From NCBI GenBank assembly GCA_022410635.1, contig JAJVDF010000214.1:678072-742071 (forward strand): a stretch of 64,000 nt of DNA. Reading direction: 5' to 3'. Shown here in pieces: positions 57,795 through 64,000 of this stretch. This DNA comes from Tretioscincus oriximinensis (taxonomy: Eukaryota > Chordata > Lepidosauria > Squamata > Gymnophthalmidae). Under the pieces are notes generated by a model, which was given only the letters and a program-made list of their open reading frames with translations, was not told the origin of the DNA and made no database searches. Both the position numbers and the translations under genes were made by a program. Each line of letters starts with the position of its first letter. Positions within the stretch are counted from its first letter, which is position 1.

Positions 57795-58322
57795 CATTTA
57801 TGAGGCTAGTGTCGGCAGTATTCCCAGAAGGGGCTGTCAGATGGGATTCAATAATGCATCACATCTGGCTGATATCAGTACGCCAATCAGACAACCCAGC
57901 CACATCTTTCGACCTCAAAAGGAAAGGTTGGACAAAAACCTATGCTAAGAGGTTTTATTGCTGGGAATTTAATGCGAGCCATTGTACAAGGATAGGACGC
58001 ACGTATGAGCCTGCTTGTGACAGGTGTGGCGGCCATCATCCCAGGTCCCATTGCCGGGATTCTTCAGTCTACAATAGAGGGAGAAAGGCTGGGCAGGTGG
58101 GGGGGCCCTCCAGCTGGAGGGTCCTCTACAGACTCACCAGTTAAAGCATGTCTCATACCGAACAATTAGCGAATCAAGGCTGCCTCAGGACAAACTCGCC
58201 AAGCTTATCACCTTGTTGGGCAATATGAACGGTCGCAAGAAGGCTACCCTGAAAAAAATTCAGGTTCTTCTTGGTCATTTAAATTTTACCTGCAAGGTAG
58301 TTAGACCAAGTCATGCTTTTTG
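57795..58322 (+). mobile_element. DIRS-like retrotransposon relic: gag zinc knuckles joined to RT/RNase H start
   Basis: DIRS elements are tyrosine-recombinase retrotransposons. A frame at 57800-58144 contains a gag-like C-terminus with FYCWEFNASHCTRI and CDRCGGHHPRSHC, the Cys/His knuckle pair typical of DIRS gag proteins, followed by a basic tail. After a stop, a second frame (about 58172-58322) reads RLPQDKLAKLITLLGNMN, TLKKIQVLLGHLNFTCKVV and RPSHAF, the RT-to-RNase H junction block of DIRS pol. In intact elements these two blocks are more than 1 kb apart, so the copy has an internal deletion. No terminal repeats and no recombinase domain were seen. Confidence 0.7.
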
Positions 58323-58334
58323 TGATAAATATTT

Positions 58335-59123
58335 TTGTTATTATTTTCTTCCATATTTTTTTTTATTTTTCTCCATGCTATATTATTATTAATTGTATTT
58401 ATCTTTTCTGGATTCTTATGTAACCATACTGCTAGGTATTTTATCTTTTTTGTCCTAATTTCAATCCTGTTTCTCTTCTTATATCAAGTTGTTCTTGTGG
58501 TGGGGTATTCCATAACATTATTTCCGATTTCTCTATATTTATTTGGAGATCTGATATTCTTTGAAATTTTTCTAAACTATTTTGTATCCTTTTAATCATT
58601 TTAATTGGTTCTGATGTAATTATCATANCGTCATCCGCAAATAGGTTTATTCGGTTTTCCGTTTCTCCTATTTTGTAACCTTTCCAATTTATATCCTGCC
58701 TTATCATATTCGTGAGTGTTTCTATTGCCATAATAAAGAGGGCTAGTGACAATGGTTATCCCTGTTTCGTTCCATTTTTTCNTTCTATTTTTTCCGTCCA
58801 ATTGTTATTTACTTTAATTTTTGCCTTATCATTGGAATATAGGGCATTTAACGTCCTACTGAATTTATTTCCTAGATTGTATTTTTGGCATACTCTACTT
58901 AGGTACTGATGGTTTACACTGTCGAAAGCTTTTTTAACATCTAATTTTAATATAGCTAATTTCTCTTTATTTAGTTATTATGTTTTTTATTGGATCTCTT
59001 ATGGCAATAGTTTTGATGGTCTATTTGTTATGATCTTAGTAAATAATTTGTAATCCTCATTTGCTAGGGTGATGGGACGATATGAGTTTGATTCTAATTT
59101 ATCCTTTCCTGGTTTTGGAAAAA
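58335..59123 (-). pseudogene. L1-like ORF2 fragment (RT), antisense
   Basis: Read on the minus strand from about 59123: PKPGKDKLESNSYRPITLAN, EDYKLFTKI, LAILKLDVKKAFDSVNH, KAKIKVNN, GTKQG, LALFIMAIETLTNMI, NWKGYKIG, INLFADDXMIITSE (58625-58650) and LQINIEKSEIMLWNTPPQEQ. This is the RT fingers and palm of an L1-like ORF2, truncated at both ends, with one stop after GTKQG. It is closer to the L1-like copy at 47952 than to its head-to-head neighbour. Confidence 0.82.
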
Positions 59124-61370
59124 TTCTTACCTAATATGGTTTCGAAGGATCAATATGGATTTGTTAAGTGCAGACAAATAGATGACCTAATAAGGATTTC
59201 GATAAATGTATTACACCATGCCAAGAAGAATAAAAAGGAAGGTAGCGTTATTAAAATTAGATGTATATAAAGCATTTGATTCCGTGAACAATCATTATTT
59301 AATTAAAATATGTGAGAAATATGGATGTGGTAATTTATTTGCAGAACTAATAGAAATATACAAAGATAATATGGCAAAAATAAGAGTAAACATGAGGTTG
59401 TCCAAAGCTTTTTTGGTCAAAAAGGGGGTAAAGTAGGAGTGTCCCCTTATCCCTCTTATTGCTTGCAATGGCTATGGAACCACTGACAGATCAAATTAAG
59501 TACAATCCAAATATAATTGGATATAGAATCGCTCAGGCTCAAATAAAAATTATTTTCTATGCCGACGATGCGTTAATCATTTTGAGAGATCCAAAAAATT
59601 CCTTTTCCAAACTGATTAGGGAGATAGAGAATTTTGAAAAAAATCTCCAGATTAAAAATCAATGTAATGAAATCAGAGTTGCTTACAATTAACATATCTA
59701 GGAGAAAATTGAGAGAAATTGTTCATATCTCTGAAGTAAAGATAGGTAATAAAACCATGACTTATTTAGGGGTTAAAATGCAAAAAAATTCAGATAAAAT
59801 AGGAGATACTAATTATAATCTATGAATGGAGGTGGTTAAAATATTAAAACATTGGCCCTTTAATAATTGGAAAATACATGCTAAAAGAAAGGCACTCAAT
59901 ATGAAATACTTACAAGATTTTCATTTCTTTTTCAGACAGTGCCAGGATTCATTACCCCTCAAATGCTTAGAGGTTGGGAGNTAGAAATTAAAAAATGGAG
60001 TCTAGATGCTATTAGAAAAAGAATTTGTAATTCTATTTTTTCTCTTCACAACAAGAGGCAGGATGGGGTTTTTCACTAGTAGCTTCTTCCTATGGAACAT
60101 GGCATTTGGTTAGATTTACTGATTTAGAATATTGTGAAAATAATAAATCAGTAAGAGTGGAAAGATGTTTGAATGGGTTGAGATCTCTCTCTATGTTTAT
60201 AGATAAAAAATATTTATATAAAAGGAATTTGTGNTTGCCACCATTTACAGCAACTTGCAAAATGTGGAGGAAATATCATAGAACGGTAATAGCCTACCCG
60301 GCATTAATTGCTTCTTTGAAATATATAAACTCTAGGGCTGTTACAAGACTGGATAACTACCTTAGGAGTTTTTCGATAAAAAGAGTTAGAGATTTATTTA
60401 CAGCGGGAGGTCAGCCTTTTTCAATTCAACAAATTAGGGACATGACAGGCTGCAAGAAATAGCTCTATACTCTTTCATATCCCAACATTATATAAAAAAT
60501 TTAATGTGGACACATAAGAATAATTTTGAAAATATAGTTGAAGACAGAATTATGAAAAAATTGCATATTTTAGGGAGAGTATACCAAGAAATATTGATGG
60601 TGAATTATCACAATCAACAGAAGTTAAAACAAGTATGGAATCAGGAATTCCCTAATTTGGAGCTATATTGGGAGAAAAGAGAACAACTTAATTAAAATGG
60701 TAAAATTTAAGGAAACAGAATTTAAGACATTGACTTGTTGGTATAGAACTCCTACCCAATTATCACATATGATCGGAATTCCATCTAATTGTTGTCACGC
60801 ATGCAATAGGAGGGGGACATATTTACATATGTGGGCACAATGTCCGGAAATAATACAATTTAAAAGGAAAATAGCGAGGGAAATTATTACGAATCTAGAT
60901 ATTCCAATAGACAACCTCTTTTGGCTAATGCTAAGGTCAAATAGTTTCCATGTGCAATATGAGTCATTATACTTGATTAAAAGAGCTATATGGGCAGTCC
61001 ATCCCGTAGTGGCCATAGGTTGGAAAGATAAAGAACAATGGCTGGTGGACCAGTGGCATGATTATTTAGCAGAATTCTTCATACAGGAGGTCATACGAGA
61101 AAAATTATTATCCCTACAAGGCATTAAGATAAAGAATATTTGGGTTAAGNACTGGAAATATTTAATAGATTTCAGTGTGGGGTATAGTCAGAATGTAATA
61201 AGAAGATATACTTTATGGCTTATTGTTTATTTAAAATTGATGTAATATATTTTGATTCCGACATATACATGTCTATCCATGGGTGTGTGAGGGGGTGGGT
61301 TATTTAGATATATGTATATGTTAGTTTTTTGTTTCCATGCTTTATTCCAATAAAATATTCACCAACATTA
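59124..61370 (+). pseudogene. L1-like ORF2 C-terminal part and 3' UTR
   Basis: This fragment starts inside the RT (NMVSKDQYGFVK, about 59133), continues with ALLKLDVYKAFDSVN (about 59228), FYADDALIIL (59554-59583, catalytic Asp pair kept) and a long C-terminal part in two or three frames. The zinc-finger-like block CHACNRRGTYLHMWAQC (about 60793-60843) has all four expected Cys/His ligands, and the terminal region GWKDKEQWLVDQWHDYLAEF (about 61018-61080) parallels the end of the 47952 element. A 182-codon frame (60697-61245) covers this C-terminus. The 3' UTR contains CCAATAAAATATTCACC near 61347. The 5' part, including the endonuclease, is lost. Confidence 0.83.
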
Positions 61371-61539
61371 AGCTAATATAAATCATTGTCTGGACTACTT
61401 TCTTCCTGAATATCCATGTTTTATTTCACAATATCCAATTATAGCAGAATAAATGTCTCTGGATGCAGATTTAACCATCACAAAAAGTTAGGGTTTTTTT
61501 TCCTGCCCACATCAGCACCTTGTGAAGAGACAGTGGAAG
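61371..61539. other. Short unassigned segment
   Basis: Unique-looking DNA between the L1-like 3' end and a CR1 copy. Confidence 0.3.
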
Positions 61540-61743
61540 CATGTGCATGGGATGTATAAGGGGAACAGAGAAAAAATATTTTCTCTACCACACAACACNG
61601 ATGGGTAGAAGAGTGAGAACAAACAAAGGAAAGTATTTTTTAATTCAGAGGGCTAGCGGTGTTTGGAATTTACTTCCAGAAGATGTAGTGGTAACTAGCA
61701 GAGATNGCTTTAAGACAGGATTAGACAAGTTTATGGACACCAA
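61540..61743 (+). mobile_element. CR1 LINE, left part of a split copy
   Basis: GTGCATGGGATGTATAAGGG, AAATATTTTCTCTACCAC, GAGTGAGAACAAACAAAGG, GTATTTTTTAATTCAGAGG and GACAAGTTTATGGACACCAA are the CR1 C-terminus (VRTNKGKYFLIQRASGVWNL). The copy is interrupted after GACACCAA (61736-61743) and continues at 62175. Confidence 0.82.
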
Positions 61744-62174
61744 TAGGCTGACTAGATGACCCCTTTTGCATGTATGTGTGGAAACATGGCTTTGGGGTGT
61801 CTATCCCATCCTTCCATGGAGGGGGGCGATTTCCCTGGTTTTTGCTGAGGAAAAAAAAATAAAAAAATTGATTTTTTTAATTTTTTGCTGCACCACCTTT
61901 GGGGGCTCTGGCAACTGGGACCAGCTTCTGAAGGCACCTTCCCCTCATTAAAAAAAATTCTTGTGCACTTCAAAAATTTCTCATGCACTTCAGAAAATGC
62001 TTATATGTTTCACTGGTTCCTCGGGCAGGGATTTCAGAGGGCTATGCATATTGNTGAGTGATCTGCATATTCATGAATATGCAAATCACCCATCAATTTT
62101 GAATATGCAAATCACCCACCATGAATATGCAAATCACCCACCAATTTTGAGTCTCAGAAAATCTCGTCAGTCTA
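61744..62174. mobile_element. 431-bp hAT-like MITE inserted in CR1
   Basis: The insertion is bounded by a perfect 8-bp duplication, GACACCAA (61736-61743 and 62175-62182). Its ends are imperfect inverted repeats: left TAGGCTGACTAGAT and right, in reverse complement, TAGACTGACGAGAT (12 of 14). An 8-bp target duplication and short TIRs starting TAG fit the hAT superfamily. There is no transposase. The right third contains three GAATATGCAAATCACC repeats and a 32-bp palindrome (62058-62089). Frames inside on either strand have no known domain. Confidence 0.75.
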
Positions 62175-62410
62175 GACACCAAGGGTATAAATAGCTTTTA
62201 GGGTGGATCATTTGATGCTNCCTCCAGGATGGGGAACAACTGNCAGTACTCCTGAAATACCATTTGCAGGGTGTTGAGAAAATGTGAATATTTTGCCTTC
62301 TTCTGTTCATACTGCCCAAGTGCAATTGGAGGGCCTTTGTGTGAGACAGAATGTTGGACTAGATGAGCTCCAGCCCAATTCAGCAAGGCTCCTCTTATGT
62401 TCTTAGTAGC
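62175..62410 (+). mobile_element. CR1 LINE, right part of the split copy
   Basis: From GACACCAAGGGTATAAATAG it continues with the CR1 3' UTR: CCTCCAGGATGGGGAAC, CAGTACTCCTGAAATACC, GTGTGAGACAGAATGTTGG, CTAGATGAGC and CTCTTATGTTCTTAG. Joined to the left part, one continuous CR1 end is obtained once one duplicate 8-mer is removed. Confidence 0.82.
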
Positions 62411-62954
62411 TTTCTGTGGGGAAAAAAATAGAAAGTTACTAATGTCTGTGATTATTTCAAGAACATCCCTTTTTCTCCTTGTTCAGAAACTTAAAAGTTA
62501 AGTTACTTTCCAGCTATGTGAGACTGGAATATTCCAGGTGCGTTGATTATATTCAGGTTGTTTTAAAACTGCATAAATAGGGCTGATAAACATTACTTGA
62601 TGTTAGTTTTATGTTCGTTTCGAACATGTGTTTATACAACTGAATGTTAATTTAATTTCTTCTAAAAATGCTGANGATGGGGTACTTGATCAGTGTTTTC
62701 CCAGTTCTTAAAAATACATGGGATGCCAGTATTTGTTACCATGGCTTTCTTAGCTTTCCCTCCAACTCTACCCACGTATGAGATATATGTGAATTCTGGA
62801 AGCACCAAAAAATGCCTGGTTTGTATTTCACATTTAGAAAGGTAACCTGTGTAACAGCTTGGGTATACTCAAATATTTTGACACCTCCCGATGCAATTAT
62901 TTTGGATTTCATTTTATCTCTCTCTCTTTTCTGACAACATAGAAAAGAGGATCC
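62411..62954. other. No recognisable gene
   Basis: AT-rich sequence. No family recognised. Confidence 0.35.
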
Positions 62955-63060
62955 TTTCTGCGCTGGATCTTATTTGGGATATTCTGGAATAGTGACTTGC
63001 TATAATCTGCACTAGCATGTCTGCATGCTGTCATGTACTATGGNTGACCCTGTGAGGACA
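62955..63060 (+). mobile_element. Palindromic MITE family P, left half
   Basis: TTTCTGCGCTGGATCTTATT, GGGATATTCTGGAATAG and ATAATCTGCACTAGCATG match the left half of family P (18257, 37495, 39066). The right inverted end is not seen. Confidence 0.4.
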
Positions 63061-63254
63061 GTAGCTATGTTTCAAATCTGATCAAGTTAACACTTCTCTT
63101 TCTATTATTCTTATAGTTTTTATTCTAGTTTTATTTAGATCTTAGCTCCATCTAGTTCGACAACCATATCTTAACAATGGTAGCCAGTTGAGTATGAAAG
63201 CACCATAAACCTTTGTCTGCTCACATTATTTTATCAGTAGACAATTTCATTAAG

Positions 63255-63343
63255 TGCAGCAATGAGGTTTGTAGCACTAGGAGACCATCAAAAGGAAGGT
63301 AGGAGGCATGAGCTTTCCTAGACAAGGCTACTTCTTCAGATTA
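63255..63343 (-). repeat. Hairpin-family (Penelope-like?) fragment, antisense
   Basis: On the minus strand: CTGAAGAAGTAGCC (from 63339), TTGTCTAGGAAAGC, TCATGCCTCC and GTGCTACAAACC, collinear with the family at 53240 and 56603. Confidence 0.55.
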
Positions 63344-64000
63344 AACCATCAGTTGATTTCCAGAGGTGTTCTGTTTTGTGAATATGGAGGTCATGCAACC
63401 ATCAAAGTTGATAACAGATGATCTGTGTATGTGTGTGTCGAGCAATGTAAAATAAGCTTTATCCAAGCTGATATTTTTCCAGTGCATTGGGTAAAAGGCA
63501 CCAAGTTCAGTAATAATGAATAGTTTGCCATATTTACTAAAGTTGTAGTGGTCTTGAGTTGATAATTTTGAATGCTCTTTGCATTCCAATTGTACTTTCC
63601 GTATGCAGCTGTCACACTGTGGCAGTTGTGGAAACTGATCTTGTGTCTACCTCCTNGTTGCAAAAGAATGAATCCCCTTCTCACATGCCATTTCTTGTTG
63701 TTGCACAGCACTTTCTTTAAATTGCATTTCCCAGTTATTTAGAGTCCTATGATTCAGTGGCCATCTATATCTAGAGCTCCCAGTGTTTTTTACTTTAAAA
63801 AAAACATTCACAGACATTTGCTCCTGTCCAATAAGCAATTAGAGTAGCTGGAACCATCAGAAGATTGTATTGTCCTCTTCACTACAGGGAGAATGAAAGC
63901 AGTTAGATAAGCGAAATACTATGGGGAGAGGTTAATTTTTTCTACAAAAGGATCACAGCTCGACTGATTTTAGATCAAATTTAGTTCCAAGTCTGATGAC
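63344..64000. other. No recognisable gene
   Basis: AT-rich sequence with antisense frames at 63341-63838 that overlap one another and match no family. Confidence 0.35.

Noticed and set aside
57754..57948. L2 protein continuing through to 58144
   Set aside because: The frame changes character at about 57795, and the Cys/His knuckles belong to a DIRS-type gag, not to L2.
58335..61370. Single L1 with twin-priming 5' inversion
   Set aside because: Both parts contain the catalytic RT motif and differ in sequence, so they come from different elements.

Overview
The window is a stretch of vertebrate nuclear DNA, most likely from a squamate reptile. The evidence is the mixture of CR1, L2-like, L1-like and RTE/pol-like LINEs, a DIRS-type relic, tRNA-headed SINEs with LINE-derived tails, CORE-SINEs and small palindromic DNA transposons, with an AT-rich background and scattered single Ns typical of a draft assembly. 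A gecko-like genome is possible, but the sequence does not prove it. I found no host protein-coding exon, rRNA or functional tRNA gene. The window reads as a gene desert or the inside of a very large intron. Almost every open reading frame is either a decayed transposon or a by-product of low-complexity DNA.

Layout. 0-8.5 kb: a long but broken CR1 copy, shorter CR1 3' ends and a small unclassified repeat pair. 8.5-13.8 kb: an antisense C-terminal piece of a pol-like LINE, a possible LTR, an antisense L2-like 3' end and another CR1. 14-21 kb: two opposed CR1 copies, a palindromic MITE, a long TATG microsatellite and a second pol-like LINE fragment. 22.9-26.8 kb: GC-rich LTR-like or promoter-like blocks, an unclassified repeat, an L2 tail and a CORE-SINE. 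27-31 kb: an L2-like element split by a tRNA-derived SINE whose TTC tail has grown into a 7-bp minisatellite (with an assembly gap), a second SINE and a CR1-group 3' end. 31-46 kb: mostly unique AT-rich DNA with MITEs, a 290-bp foldback element and several SINEs.

46-62.4 kb is the densest part: an L2-like ORF2 remnant; a near full-length L1-like element of about 5.65 kb flanked by a target-site duplication of about 39 bp; inside its 3' UTR a 196-bp insertion made mainly of a 75-bp-arm hairpin; a second L2-like copy; a DIRS gag/RT relic; two L1-like fragments placed head to head; and a CR1 copy cleanly split by a 431-bp hAT-like MITE with an 8-bp target-site duplication.

The genes do not cooperate as a pathway. 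They are successive layers of mobile DNA, and the nesting gives relative ages: CR1 is older than the hAT-like MITE, L2 is older than the tRNA-SINE, and L1 is older than the hairpin insertion. The most interesting items are the hAT-like MITE with octamer repeats, the hairpin insertion, the CTCF-like motif carried at one fixed place in the SINE family, the foldback element and the GC-rich TATA/splice-donor block near 25 kb. Coordinates of decayed elements are estimates, usually good to about 10-30 bp.
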